Assembly (NCBI RefSeq): GCF_021290925.1
Contig: NZ_JAJSLX010000004.1
Span: 186,001 to 250,000, forward strand
Source of the DNA: Sessilibacter corallicola
Lineage (GTDB): Bacteria; Pseudomonadota; Gammaproteobacteria; Pseudomonadales; Cellvibrionaceae
Length of the DNA stretch: 64,000 nucleotides
Reading direction: 5' to 3'
Position 1 is the first letter of the stretch, and each line of letters begins with the position of its first letter. The translations under genes and the position numbers were made by a program. Shown here piece after piece: positions 20,934-31,000 of the stretch. Under the pieces are notes generated by a model. That model ran no database searches. It was given only the letters and a program-made list of their open reading frames with translations, and was not told the origin of the DNA.

Positions 20934-21335
20934 TCATTCAATCTCTTCAAAATCTTCTACGCTGATACTGGAATTAAACAGGGCATTAAGAAATTCCGCC
21001 TTTGATGCTGGATTTCTTTCTTTTGGCCGAACCAATTGCGCGCCAGTTTCGGTCCACACAAGGCTGAATCGACGATATTGTTGCTTGCCGAACTGATTAA
21101 AATGCACAGCAATAATTTCGGAGCTAGGGTATTCCAGCAAAACATCATCCGATAAGTAGGCGACTAACTCTTTTAGAATTAGGGATTTATCAATCTCTTC
21201 CAAGCTCACAATAAAGACGTATTCTTTATTGCTTACTTTCGCGAAGCGGATGCTACAAGCTTGGCCAGTGACAGAATTCACCAAGCTTTCGGGGGTTTTA
21301 CTGGATTCAAAAAGAGAATTACTCCAATCAAACAT
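20934..21335 (-). CDS. Hypothetical cytoplasmic protein
   Basis: A 133-residue soluble protein with no signal peptide or membrane segment. It begins MFDWSNSLFESSKTPESL and ends in an acidic VEDFEEIE tail. Predicted strands at EYVFIVSLEEI and SEIIAVHFNQF and a helix at LILKELVAYL suggest an alpha/beta fold. I do not recognise a family. Stands alone between nfuA and aroG. Confidence 0.6.
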   Translation of the reverse strand: MFDWSNSLFESSKTPESLVNSVTGQACSIRFAKVSNKEYVFIVSLEEIDKSLILKELVAYLSDDVLLEYPSSEIIAVHFNQFGKQQYRRFSLVWTETGAQLVRPKERNPASKAEFLNALFNSSISVEDFEEIE

Positions 21336-21730
21336 TCCCCTTTTTCCTCTGTTATTAAGTTTGTGGATAATGTGTATAACCTAAGTTATGCACAGCCTGT
21401 GTTGGTTTTGAATAAGTTCTTATTACTAAATTACTCTAACATGTAGGTAATTGGATAACTACCGAGAATATACGAATTACCGAAGATTTGACAGGTACTG
21501 TGTCTCGGTTACGTGCAGTTACTAAAATATTTGACGTTCAAGTAATAATTTTCGCCTAAAAATTATATTTTGAGAAAGTAACTAAAGTAAGTCAGCACAT
21601 AAACTGAATTATGTCCTAAACCTATTTTAGTTGATAGTTTGGATTGATGTGAGCGATAGCTGCTCTATTGGGTGAGTTTTTGTGGATATTTTTTTGATTA
21701 AAATATGATCTTTTATAAGCTTCGGCGCAT
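21336..21730. other. Intergenic stretch with no supported feature
   Basis: About 400 AT-rich bases between the hypothetical gene and the aroG terminator. I see no credible gene or structure in them. Confidence 0.4.
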
Positions 21731-21766
21731 AAAAAAACCACAGGGCTTGCGCCGCTGTGGTTTTTT
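21731..21766 (-). terminator. Terminator of the DAHP synthase gene
   Basis: AAAAAACCACAG and CTGTGGTTTTTT form a 12-bp stem around an 11-nt loop. It is on the downstream side of aroG. Confidence 0.92.
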
Positions 21767-21794
21767 AGAGCTGCTAGCTGTCGCTTATCGAATT

Positions 21795-21839
21795 ATCAAT
21801 TAACGAACCATCAATTTACGAACAATCAATTAACGGCTA
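21795..21839. repeat. Three 15-bp tandem near-repeats over the end of aroG
   Basis: ATCAATTAACGAACC, ATCAATTTACGAACA and ATCAATTAACGGCTA follow one another without gaps. On the coding strand the last codons and stop of aroG (AGC CGT TAA) lie in the first unit, and CGT TAA recurs in frame further on (the middle unit reads CGT AAA). Confidence 0.75.
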
Positions 21840-22900
21840 GGCAATTTGTCTTTCAATGCTTCACTCATCTTGATGAGCTGATCAACGGTGGTGTCCCAAT
21901 CGATGCACTTATCGGTGACTGATACGCCGTAGGTCAAGTCTTCAAGATTGGCAGGTATTTTTTGATTACCCGGACCAATGTTACTTTCGATCATCAAACC
22001 AATAATGGACTTGTTGCCTTCAAGAATTTGATGAGTCGCGTTTTCAATAACCAGCGGTTGCAATTCGTGGTTTTTGTTGGAGTTTGCGTGGCTGCAATCG
22101 ATCATAATGTTTGGCTTGATGCCAGCAGATTCCAGCTCTTTCTCACAAACGCTCACGCTTACTGAATCGTAATTTGGTTTGTTGTTACCGCCACGTAAAA
22201 CAACGTGACCGTATTGGTTGCCGCGAGTGTGAATAATGGCAACTTTACCTTCGTTATCAATACCCAAGAAGCGGTGTGGGTTGGCAGTTGATTGCAAGGC
22301 GTTAATAGCAACAGTTAAGCCGCCATCGGTACCGTTTTTAAAACCGACAGCAGACGATAATCCACTGGCCATTTCGCGGTGAGTTTGTGACTCGGTGGTA
22401 CGTGCGCCAATAGCAGACCAGCTGATTAGGTCTTGCATATACTGTGGCGAAATTGGATCTAGGGCTTCGGTAGCGGTAGGTAGACCAAGCTCAGAAATAT
22501 CCAACAGTAACTTACGGCCAATGTGAAGACCTTCATCGATTTTAAAAGAGTCGTTCAGGTGTGGGTCGTTAATTAAGCCTTTCCAGCCTACGGTGGTACG
22601 TGGCTTTTCAAAATAGACGCGCATAACAATCAATAGCGTGTCTTTCACTTTTTCTGAAAGCTCTTTCAATCGTTTGGCATAATCCATCGCTGCATCAACA
22701 TCGTGGATGGAGCAGGGGCCAACAACAATCATCAATCTTGGATCGGTGCGATCAAGAATATTGCGAACGTCCATTCGGCCTTGAGCCACGGTTTGCTCAG
22801 CTTTGGCGGATAAAGGCAATTCATCTTTGATTTGCTGCGGTGTAATGAGGATGTCCTGGGAAACCACGTTTAGGTCATTTATCTCTTGCTCTTGGCTCAT
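21830..22900 (-). CDS. aroG: 3-deoxy-7-phosphoheptulonate synthase, class I
   Basis: A 356-residue enzyme joining phosphoenolpyruvate and erythrose 4-phosphate, the first step of the shikimate pathway. Family signatures are VGPCSIHD near residue 60, RVYFEKPRTTVGWKG near 95, ARTTESQTHREMASG near 165 and DCSHANSNK near 268. Length fits the aroF/G/H group. Which amino acid controls it cannot be read from sequence with certainty, so the symbol denotes the family only. Confidence 0.93.
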   Translation of the reverse strand: MSQEQEINDLNVVSQDILITPQQIKDELPLSAKAEQTVAQGRMDVRNILDRTDPRLMIVVGPCSIHDVDAAMDYAKRLKELSEKVKDTLLIVMRVYFEKPRTTVGWKGLINDPHLNDSFKIDEGLHIGRKLLLDISELGLPTATEALDPISPQYMQDLISWSAIGARTTESQTHREMASGLSSAVGFKNGTDGGLTVAINALQSTANPHRFLGIDNEGKVAIIHTRGNQYGHVVLRGGNNKPNYDSVSVSVCEKELESAGIKPNIMIDCSHANSNKNHELQPLVIENATHQILEGNKSIIGLMIESNIGPGNQKIPANLEDLTYGVSVTDKCIDWDTTVDQLIKMSEALKDKLPSR

Positions 22901-23062
22901 AGTCGTGCCTGTCTTTTCTAATCTAGGAATTTATAATGTGCGACAATTTTCCATGCACTCGAGCACTTTTCAGTCGTTGAAGCACAGTCTGATTCTAATC
23001 CATCTATGTAACGAATATTAACCCCGTAAATCCAATTTATTTTATTATCCACATTAATTTTT

Positions 23063-26000
23063 TTAAATTTCGTGGAATAAATCCTCTAGGGGGAAGTATA
23101 ACGCCATTTTTGTCGGAAGATTTTCGCGTTCTTTAAACAGTCTCGCATAGTTTTCTAATGTGGATCGGTGTTGCTCAGATTCTCTATTTAAGAAAACAGA
23201 TTGCGATTCGCCCTGTGTTGGGGCAGTAGTTTTAAAATCAATAATCCACCGAATGGCTTTGCCACTTTGCTCAGTAATAAAAGTGCGGTCAACAATATAG
23301 TGTTTTTCTTGATCGCAATCGAGCAGAGAATATTCGCTACGTGCGCTGCGATGGTTACTCAGCAACCAGCGTCCGCGCTCGGATTTTAACGCGCATTTAC
23401 AACAATTGATAACCCGCGCAACAGCAGTATTGGCGTCAATACCAAAAATCCCTTCTTGAATTAGCCACGACTTGATTAAATTTCTGTGATTATCGACGGT
23501 TTTTTCCGTCCAGCTTTCAATGTTGGTGTTGGCGATTTTTTCCAACATGCGGTGAATAATGGTTCCAATGGAGCGGCTTTGGACGTTATCCAGATTCAAT
23601 GTTTCTGGAATATTATTTTCGTCGCTAAATTCGTGGCCGCGAAACGGTTTTAGCAACGGCTCTTCTGGGAACTCGAAAATTTCGTCGCGATTATTTCTGA
23701 GAATTTTGTGCCAGCGAATAAATTCTTCAGAATTGAGTGGATTTGATGAGTCAGATACTGTTGTTTGAGAATCGTTTCCATTACCGTCAATCAGCGGTTG
23801 CTTAGAAAACCCCGCCCAAATCGATGCCAACGCAGAATTCGATGACGGTGTTTTCAATATGCCGTCGTCGTCGCACTCTATATTTGCCATCAGGTGCAGG
23901 CTTTTTACCGCGCGCGTGCAACCAACGTACAGCAAACGCACAAGCTCGTAGTAATTGCGTCGTGTGGCCTCAAAGCGTAAAAAATTGTAGAGGTTATTTT
24001 CCGGCTCTTTTTCTGAAATTTTTATTTCAGGGTAGGGCGCCATCAACAGCAGCTCTTCGCCGGTTGAGCTGATATTGGTGTGCCAACTGAGTAAGGCTTT
24101 GTCGTCTTGGCGTGAGGTTTTATCGAGACCGGGAATAATCACATGATCAAATTCTAATCCCTTCGATTTATGAATTGTCATGACTTGTAGTAGAGGATCG
24201 GCGTCATCTGCGGCGCTGGCGTAGAGCTGATCTAGGGCTAATTCAAAATATTGCCAATCTTTAATAGCGACGCCGTCATCGAATTCTTCAATCAATTGCC
24301 AAAAGGTATTGCTGTTATCAATGTCGCTTGAGTCAATAAGATTTTCGTTGCCGCCGAGTCCGTGCCAAATGGATTCTAACCACGTGCGCAACGATTTGCG
24401 TTTGCGCGTAAGCCACGCCTGCGCAACAACTTGGCTTAATAGCCGTAATTTTGCAAATCCCGATTCGGTTAAATTTGCAATTTGCGACTGAATCGGTAAG
24501 TGCTCAATAAAATGAAAAACACTGATAAAGTCGTTGCGATCTAAATATTCGCGAATCGCCAATAAATCCGACGGCGGTAATGCACACCAAGGTGCGCGCA
24601 ATACCGAAAACCAGGCCAGTTCGTCGGTGGGATACAACATTGCGCGAGTCAAACTCATTAAATCGTGAATCGCCATGCGCTCTTTTAGCGGTTCGATTTC
24701 AGTGGCTTGGGGTTTGAGTTGTTGCAGTGTTAGCGCCGATTGGATTTCTTTTAAATGGCTGCGGCTGCGAACCAAAATGGCAATTACGGAATCCGGTTCT
24801 TTCGCTTTGAGCGATTTCACCAGAGCCACCACTTGCTGGGATTCCTGTTCGCGCGGCGTGAGTGTTTCTTTGGCGCGTGTGTGCGCGTAACAGTGTACCG
24901 ACGAGGTGATGTCGTCTTCGGCGTCTTTGGATTCTGGCGCAAATGCGACGGCGCTACTGTATTGTACCGCGGCTCGACTGATGTCGTCCTGAGCCGGAAA
25001 GGCTTCAAGGAATGTGGCGTTAACCCAATTAACAATTTCTGCGCTGCTGCGAAAATTGGTGTTTAATGCCATGTCTTCAAGAATAATATGGCCCAAACCT
25101 CGTTGGCGAGCTTCCAAAAATAACCCAACTTCGGCGCCGCGAAATCCGTAACACGATTGCATGCCATCGCCCACAAAAAACAGCGTTCGGCCGTCATCGT
25201 CTTGCCAACCGCTGGTCAATTGTTTTAATAATTGCCACTGCACATGGGAAGTGTCTTGGAATTCATCCACCAAAATATGACTGATGCGATGATCCAATTT
25301 TAACAGCACGTCACTGACGCTGGTATCTTCAACGTGCAAGGCATCCAATGCCGCTTGGGCGACTTCAATAAAATCCACCGAGCCAAGCTGACCAAATAAG
25401 ATTTTTAAATGGCCGACCAACAGCGGTAATACTTGGGTTAAATTATCTAAAAATTGCCATTGGTTATCGGAAAATTTAGGGTGCGGCAAAACCGCAATTT
25501 GCTGAAATTTTTCCAGTAACTCGTCGTCTTGTTGCAGTTGAGCAATAACCGATTTAAGTCGATCCTTCATCTCAACGTGGGTTGGATTTTTCCCCGCCGG
25601 TAAGCCAATGCTTTTATCAAATCGCTTGCGCCATTGACCTTTTGCAGTGGTTAACAAACTGATTAATGCGCGCCACTGCGGTAAATAATCTTCGTGGGCG
25701 TCGGGCAAACCCGTTGATCCCAATAATTCGGTAATTGGGCTGTCTTTATTCTCAGAAGACAATTGATTGGCGCAAAAGTCGGCGACGATCATTAATTCGC
25801 TGGCGTTGGCCATTAATGCCTGCGCGCATTGTTCTAAATGATCTCTGACCAGTATTTGTGCGTTGTCTTCTAATAATTTGCGTTGATCGCGAATGCCAAT
25901 AATTAAACTTAACCATTGATCTCGTTTCGACAATAATTGGCAGAATAAATCTTCGACTCGTTGAGTGTTGCCGTCCAAGCTTTCAATCAAAGACACCAGG

Positions 26001-26527
26001 GGTGTGTGATAAGGCGAGTTGGTTTTTTCCAGCCAACTGAGTGTTTCGCGTGCGGCTTGGCGATAGGTAATTTCTGGAAAATCCAAATTGCCTAGCTCGG
26101 CCCCGAGTCTGGATTCAATGGGCAACTGCTGAGTGACCGAACGACAAAAACCGTCAATGGTGGTGATTTTTAAGCGGCTTGGGTTTTCCAACAAATGCCA
26201 TTGCTGCTGTTCGTCTTTTTGCAAAACCGCTTGCGCCAGTGCCCAGGTGTGCGCTTGGTAACTTGGGGTGTCGTCATTGAGTTGATGGCAATCTCGCAGG
26301 GCGCTCATTAATCGCGCGCGCATTTCTGCGGCCGCTTTACGGGTAAAGGTAATACACAACACTTCTTCGGGGTATTTCGATCGTGCCAACAACGCCAGTG
26401 CTCGTTGAGTCAACAAACTGGTTTTGCCAGATCCGGCTGGAGCCGTGACCACAAACGATTGGCTGGTATCCAGGCATCGCTCTCGAACCGAGAGATCCGC
26501 TGGTTGAGTGTGTTGATTATTCTCCAT
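23063..26527 (-). CDS. AddA/RecB-like UvrD-type helicase-nuclease
   Basis: A 1154-residue superfamily 1 DNA helicase with a C-terminal nuclease, expected to process double-strand breaks together with its neighbour. Walker A is APAGSGKTSLLTQR near residue 30, motif Ia is CITFTRKAAAEMRAR, Walker B is LVDEFQDTSHVQW near 420, motif V is VMTIHKSKGLEFDHVI near 790, and a PD-(D/E)XK element (YIVDRTF then WIIDFKT) sits near 1085-1105. Its start overlaps the end of the AddB-like gene by 11 nt. This pair is distinct from RecBCD and common in marine gammaproteobacteria. Confidence 0.88.
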   Translation of the reverse strand: MENNQHTQPADLSVRERCLDTSQSFVVTAPAGSGKTSLLTQRALALLARSKYPEEVLCITFTRKAAAEMRARLMSALRDCHQLNDDTPSYQAHTWALAQAVLQKDEQQQWHLLENPSRLKITTIDGFCRSVTQQLPIESRLGAELGNLDFPEITYRQAARETLSWLEKTNSPYHTPLVSLIESLDGNTQRVEDLFCQLLSKRDQWLSLIIGIRDQRKLLEDNAQILVRDHLEQCAQALMANASELMIVADFCANQLSSENKDSPITELLGSTGLPDAHEDYLPQWRALISLLTTAKGQWRKRFDKSIGLPAGKNPTHVEMKDRLKSVIAQLQQDDELLEKFQQIAVLPHPKFSDNQWQFLDNLTQVLPLLVGHLKILFGQLGSVDFIEVAQAALDALHVEDTSVSDVLLKLDHRISHILVDEFQDTSHVQWQLLKQLTSGWQDDDGRTLFFVGDGMQSCYGFRGAEVGLFLEARQRGLGHIILEDMALNTNFRSSAEIVNWVNATFLEAFPAQDDISRAAVQYSSAVAFAPESKDAEDDITSSVHCYAHTRAKETLTPREQESQQVVALVKSLKAKEPDSVIAILVRSRSHLKEIQSALTLQQLKPQATEIEPLKERMAIHDLMSLTRAMLYPTDELAWFSVLRAPWCALPPSDLLAIREYLDRNDFISVFHFIEHLPIQSQIANLTESGFAKLRLLSQVVAQAWLTRKRKSLRTWLESIWHGLGGNENLIDSSDIDNSNTFWQLIEEFDDGVAIKDWQYFELALDQLYASAADDADPLLQVMTIHKSKGLEFDHVIIPGLDKTSRQDDKALLSWHTNISSTGEELLLMAPYPEIKISEKEPENNLYNFLRFEATRRNYYELVRLLYVGCTRAVKSLHLMANIECDDDGILKTPSSNSALASIWAGFSKQPLIDGNGNDSQTTVSDSSNPLNSEEFIRWHKILRNNRDEIFEFPEEPLLKPFRGHEFSDENNIPETLNLDNVQSRSIGTIIHRMLEKIANTNIESWTEKTVDNHRNLIKSWLIQEGIFGIDANTAVARVINCCKCALKSERGRWLLSNHRSARSEYSLLDCDQEKHYIVDRTFITEQSGKAIRWIIDFKTTAPTQGESQSVFLNRESEQHRSTLENYARLFKERENLPTKMALYFPLEDLFHEI

Positions 26528-29459
26528 CGTTTAACGGCTCGACTGGACGGTTAGATAATTCCGATGCGTCATCGGCATGATTGCTGGTGTGCAGATCATC
26601 GAATGTAATGGTGTTTGGATTGTGCGACCAGAGCGTATACAACTGATGTTTTTCGTTAATGCGATTAAACGGCAAATACGCCTCTTGAAACGGCGCTGCA
26701 CTCGCGTGATAAAAATGATTCACGTAAACGCCTTCAATAAACTCAGAGCACAACACGCCTAAATTTTCTCGCCATTTTTCAACCAACACATCCCAGTGCG
26801 GCAGCTTTTCACCGTCTGCCGAAGCAATGCCTTTAATAGAGGCATTAAAATTACCAATGCCTCTGAATTCTGTATTTTTAGTGCTTACAAACGCAAACGA
26901 AATGCCCTCCGGTTGCGGGTCCACCATCATTAAATACAACGGCAATTGCGGTTGTTGGGGGCGCTCGTCAAGCCATTGTTTGGTGCTAGAAATAGCCCCC
27001 GATTTATAATCGATAACCAGAGTTTTATCGCCAATTTTATCGAGCCGATCAACGCGTACCGAAAAATTCAAACCGTTAAAACTCGCCGATAACTTAAACT
27101 CCGTGGCCTCAACATTAAAATCACCGCGTTCCAGTTCGTAGGTTAACCAGTGGTCAATTAAATTAACCTGTCGGCGAGCTTCAATTTTTTGTATTTCGGG
27201 AGAAAAAACGTCGCCTTCGGTGTTTTGGCCAATGTAGCGAATGGTGCGATTAACCCGCGATTCAATTTGCTCGCGCCTTTGTTGCTCAGACAGTTCTGAT
27301 AATTTGTCTTTGGTTTTTACATCGTCCCAAAACAGCGATAAAACATCGTGTGTGATTTGCCCGCGAGTGGTTGGTTTGATGTGGCGGCTGGCAGGCTCAA
27401 TCGTTTGCAATTTCAGTCGGTATCGAGCAAAGGCATTAAACGGTTGTTGAGCTTGCCATTGCAGCAACGATGTGCCGCCTTTTTGTTGGCTCGGATCTTC
27501 TACAGCAGGGGCAAACACGCAATCTACCCAGGTTTTATGGCTGTGTTTAAATTGCTGTTCGTTGTAGAAATCAATCAGCGTTTTGGTGGTTAATGGCTGG
27601 CTGGAATCGTCAGTGCTTGGCGGTTCTTGTTCTTCAAAATCAAACGCCGCTTGCTGAACGTGGTTTTCTTGCTTGGCCTTTTCTTCATGTGCGTCTTCAT
27701 GTGCGTTCGCTAACGCATTTAACGTCAAACGTGACAACGGAATTTTAGTAATTAAACCGCTGGGCGAGAGTTCGCAGTCTTCGTGCCATTTCGCTGAACT
27801 TATATTGACGTTGCGAGCACTGGAAATATACCGCTGCGTCAGTGAATTCGCGTAATTTAATTCTCTCTCAGCCGTGGCGTTGGGAAAATTGTGTTGGCGT
27901 TGCAAATCAATGGGCAGCAACGGGTTAGGCGATGGCGGCGCAGGCCAGGTTTGATCATCCAGCGATAACACCCAGGTTGCGTCAAATTGCAGGCCCGCGG
28001 CTTCGAGTGCACCAAGTATTTGAATCGGCGTGCCGCGAGTTTGTGCCTGGAATGGCGTGGTCGATGCCGAGCGCGATAATTCAGAAATAAACTGAAACAC
28101 CGTTTTGGTTTCAGAAAATAAATCCAAATTCACAAGCGACGTCAGCAAATTTTGCCATTGAACCACTTGCTGATATTCCATCGAATCCAAGCGCCGTTGC
28201 CCAGGCCAACCAATAATGTCCAACGCTTCAACGCAGTGTTTTACCCAATCTCGATAGCGCAAGCGTTTGGGTAATCGTCGAAAATATTGATCAAACTCTA
28301 TTAAGCGTTGCTTTAATTGGCTTTCGTCGGCCAGGGCGTGGCGAAAATCGGCGAAATTCAATTCCACCTTTTCCACGTTTGATAACCGCTTGATTGCCAG
28401 TGTACTTTCTTCTTGTGCGTAGCCACCGGCCCAGAACGGCGAATTGAGCAAATTGATGCAATCATCCACGGTTAAAGTGCCGCTGTTTAATTTCAGCAGC
28501 GATAACGTATCGTGAATTAACGGCGTTGAAGACAGCGGTGTACCCGCCGAAAAGTTAAAGGGCAGGGCGTAGCGTGCGCGGGTAACATTGCGGTAGTGTG
28601 GCTCAAATACCTGGCAAAACACGGTTTCTATTAAATCGCGGGTTTGGCCTAAATTGGGAGAAATAATTCCAAGGGTTGTGTCTGGATTATTCAGCAGTTG
28701 CTGTTTTGCCCAATTTGCCGCGGCAATGATTTCTTCTTTTCGCGACTGAAATTCAAATCGTTTTACATGCTTTTCTTGCGTGTTTTCCTGTACGTTTTCC
28801 GGAGTACTTTCAGGAATATGATTGGTAACTTGCTCGGCGGCGTGATGAAACAACGACAGCGTTAACGGCGGTATGTCGTCAAAACCAATTAAATGAATGT
28901 GCCGAGTTTTCTCTAAAACACCATCGTTAAACGCGTCTTTTAAAACGGCTTGTTGTTTTTCGCCAGTGGTCCAAGCGTTTTTTTCCAGTGTTTCATTAAA
29001 CTGCTGAAACCAGGCAAGAAACGGGTATTGATTGGCTTGGGTTCCGTACGGTGCCAATTGGCTTTGGCTGATTTGCCACAATACCAAACTGCGATACGCC
29101 GAATCCGCTTGATTCGATAAGTGTTCCGGCTTTGCCATTGGCATGGCGTCAATATTATTGGCAATAATGCTTTGCCAAAGCTGAACGCGTTGCATTTTCG
29201 ACAAGCAAACCGACACCTCTAACGGAGCGTGATTGGCCTGAAAGTGATTCCACGTTTGAGTGAGCCATTGGTTGAGGCTAACAATTTTAGGGGATTCAAC
29301 AATAACGGCGTCAGTGATTGAATCCGCATCGCGTTGGGCGCGCACCACCTGTGCGTAGGCGTTGCGCATGGCGTCGCTGATTCGAGAATTAGCCGTGATG
29401 AACGTATCGTGATGTTGGAGCGATGCTAAATAAGGCGTGATATTGAATAGGGTAGTCAA
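26517..29459 (-). CDS. AddB-like PD-(D/E)XK nuclease, probable DNA repair protein
   Basis: A 980-residue partner of the helicase, of the type named probable DNA repair protein (TIGR03623). The N-terminal part is an inactivated helicase-like region. The C-terminal nuclease shows TRGQITHDVLSLFWD near 700 and the catalytic LVIDYKSGAI near 840, followed by QPQLPLYLMM, the usual QxxxY element. I see no obvious iron-sulfur cysteine set. It lies between murI and the helicase gene and is probably cotranscribed with both. Confidence 0.85.
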   Translation of the reverse strand: MTTLFNITPYLASLQHHDTFITANSRISDAMRNAYAQVVRAQRDADSITDAVIVESPKIVSLNQWLTQTWNHFQANHAPLEVSVCLSKMQRVQLWQSIIANNIDAMPMAKPEHLSNQADSAYRSLVLWQISQSQLAPYGTQANQYPFLAWFQQFNETLEKNAWTTGEKQQAVLKDAFNDGVLEKTRHIHLIGFDDIPPLTLSLFHHAAEQVTNHIPESTPENVQENTQEKHVKRFEFQSRKEEIIAAANWAKQQLLNNPDTTLGIISPNLGQTRDLIETVFCQVFEPHYRNVTRARYALPFNFSAGTPLSSTPLIHDTLSLLKLNSGTLTVDDCINLLNSPFWAGGYAQEESTLAIKRLSNVEKVELNFADFRHALADESQLKQRLIEFDQYFRRLPKRLRYRDWVKHCVEALDIIGWPGQRRLDSMEYQQVVQWQNLLTSLVNLDLFSETKTVFQFISELSRSASTTPFQAQTRGTPIQILGALEAAGLQFDATWVLSLDDQTWPAPPSPNPLLPIDLQRQHNFPNATAERELNYANSLTQRYISSARNVNISSAKWHEDCELSPSGLITKIPLSRLTLNALANAHEDAHEEKAKQENHVQQAAFDFEEQEPPSTDDSSQPLTTKTLIDFYNEQQFKHSHKTWVDCVFAPAVEDPSQQKGGTSLLQWQAQQPFNAFARYRLKLQTIEPASRHIKPTTRGQITHDVLSLFWDDVKTKDKLSELSEQQRREQIESRVNRTIRYIGQNTEGDVFSPEIQKIEARRQVNLIDHWLTYELERGDFNVEATEFKLSASFNGLNFSVRVDRLDKIGDKTLVIDYKSGAISSTKQWLDERPQQPQLPLYLMMVDPQPEGISFAFVSTKNTEFRGIGNFNASIKGIASADGEKLPHWDVLVEKWRENLGVLCSEFIEGVYVNHFYHASAAPFQEAYLPFNRINEKHQLYTLWSHNPNTITFDDLHTSNHADDASELSNRPVEPLNDGE

Positions 29460-29470
29460 TGGACACCTTT

Positions 29471-29512
29471 TTTAAACGAACAATTTTAAACAGACAAATT
29501 TAAACCGGTAAT
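29471..29512. repeat. Three 14-bp tandem near-repeats between murI and the AddB-like gene
   Basis: TTTAAACGAACAAT, TTTAAACAGACAAA and TTTAAACCGGTAAT occur back to back, 20 bp beyond the murI stop codon on the minus strand. Confidence 0.6.
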
Positions 29513-29532
29513 AGAAGATAAATACGCCAGGA

Positions 29533-30393
29533 TTATACAAGGTGCCATTCATTACTAAACCATTGCGACAAATAATGGATTAATCCCGGATTATCGTCCA
29601 CTGATTTGCTGAACAAACTCGAATACTGTGGGCCATGTGCTGAGTTTTGCTCAAGCGTTAGCCCCAGCTGATGGGTTAATAAATATTCAACGCGATTGGC
29701 AATAGCGTCCCCGGAATCAACCCAGTATTTCACTTTTGGCATCAGTTGCTGAAGCTGGGCTTTTACCAGCGGAAAGTGCGTGCAGGCAAGCACGACGGTG
29801 TCCATGTCTTTTTCGCTGGCTTCAATCAACACCGACAGCTCTACTACCAACTGGCGGTGGTTTTCTTGATTGATCACGCCTGTTTGGTTGTTGTCGGCGC
29901 TCATCAGCGAGCTTTCCGCAAATTCAACCAATTGGCTGCTGCCGCAACGAATCACTGTGCAACCGCTGGCAAACTGAGCGATTAAATCATCCGTATATTG
30001 ACGGGTGACCGTGCCGGGGGTGGCCAACAAGCCAATGGTTTTGGTTTCCGACAGTTTTGCCGCCGGTTTAATCGCAGGTACAACACCCACAATGGGTAAA
30101 GAGAAACGTTCTCGTACACGTTCCAAAACGATGGTGCTGGCCGTATTGCAGGCAACAACAATCAAATCGGCGCAGGCGTGTTCTTGAAAGCGGTGCAAAA
30201 TATGATCAATGCGATCAACCAGAGCTTGCTCGGTTTTTACACCGTAGGGAAAGTGGAGGTTGTCGGCGGCGTATTGAATATTGACGTTGGGTAATTTTTT
30301 GATCAGTGCTTGGGTAATGCTCAATCCGCCAACGCCAGAGTCAAAGACCAAAATTGAGGGAGCATTTGAGGATCGTTTACGTGCGTTTTCCAC
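29533..30393 (-). CDS. murI: Glutamate racemase
   Basis: A 286-residue cofactor-independent racemase making D-glutamate for peptidoglycan. The two catalytic cysteines sit in VVACNTAST (near residue 80) and VLACTHFPL (near 205), with the N-terminal VFDSGVGGLS and YAADNLHFPYG segments that bind substrate. Length is slightly above the usual 265-285. It starts 7 nt after the TPR gene, so the two form one unit that may continue into the helicase-nuclease genes. Confidence 0.95.
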   Translation of the reverse strand: MENARKRSSNAPSILVFDSGVGGLSITQALIKKLPNVNIQYAADNLHFPYGVKTEQALVDRIDHILHRFQEHACADLIVVACNTASTIVLERVRERFSLPIVGVVPAIKPAAKLSETKTIGLLATPGTVTRQYTDDLIAQFASGCTVIRCGSSQLVEFAESSLMSADNNQTGVINQENHRQLVVELSVLIEASEKDMDTVVLACTHFPLVKAQLQQLMPKVKYWVDSGDAIANRVEYLLTHQLGLTLEQNSAHGPQYSSLFSKSVDDNPGLIHYLSQWFSNEWHLV

Positions 30394-30400
30394 TCAGTGT

Positions 30401-30832
30401 TTAACCTACAAGATCAGTAATGTGGCTCAGGTATTTAATGGGCTCGTTGTCAAATAACGCTCTTCCGCTGGTTTTGTAGGCTTTAAGCAGCTCTTTTCGG
30501 GCTCGGGTAATCTCGCCAACTTCGGTCAGCGATTGGCCCAGGCGCATGTGCACAAACGGATTGCCGTCAATGCCGTCGCAGTGCAAACACGATTCAAGGG
30601 CGTTAATGGCTTGCTCGTATTTGCCGATTTTGAAATAAGCGTCACCGATGGCAGTCAGCACCCACCCGGCCTCTAAATAGTCGGTTTGCGGTGAAGGAAT
30701 CATCAGCCAAGCTTTGTAGAACAATCGCAGTGCGCGCTCGTACTCGCCGCTGTCGTATTGCTCGTAACCATCACTGCAAATTTGTTTAATATCAACGGCT
30801 TTGTCGGTTAACTTGCCATCCAGTTGGGACAT
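30401..30832 (-). CDS. TPR protein upstream of murI
   Basis: A 143-residue all-helical protein with about three tetratricopeptide repeats: CSDGYEQYDSGEYERALRLF, AIGDAYFKIGKYEQAINALE and HMRLGQSLTEVGEITRARKE. It has no signal peptide. It presumably mediates protein contacts; the partner is unknown. It heads the leftward murI unit. Confidence 0.8.
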   Translation of the reverse strand: MSQLDGKLTDKAVDIKQICSDGYEQYDSGEYERALRLFYKAWLMIPSPQTDYLEAGWVLTAIGDAYFKIGKYEQAINALESCLHCDGIDGNPFVHMRLGQSLTEVGEITRARKELLKAYKTSGRALFDNEPIKYLSHITDLVG

Positions 30833-31000
30833 GGATTCCTACTCATCAATGAGTTAAAACAAGCTGGGATATCGTCATAGTGGTTTCTTTTCCATCAAAT
30901 TCCCAGAGGTATTTGAAACGATGGTAACAAATTGGATTTTGTAGGCCAATTGTCTCGTGCCTATGGTATCCTCCGCAGCCGTTTCGAATTGCGTAAGGTC

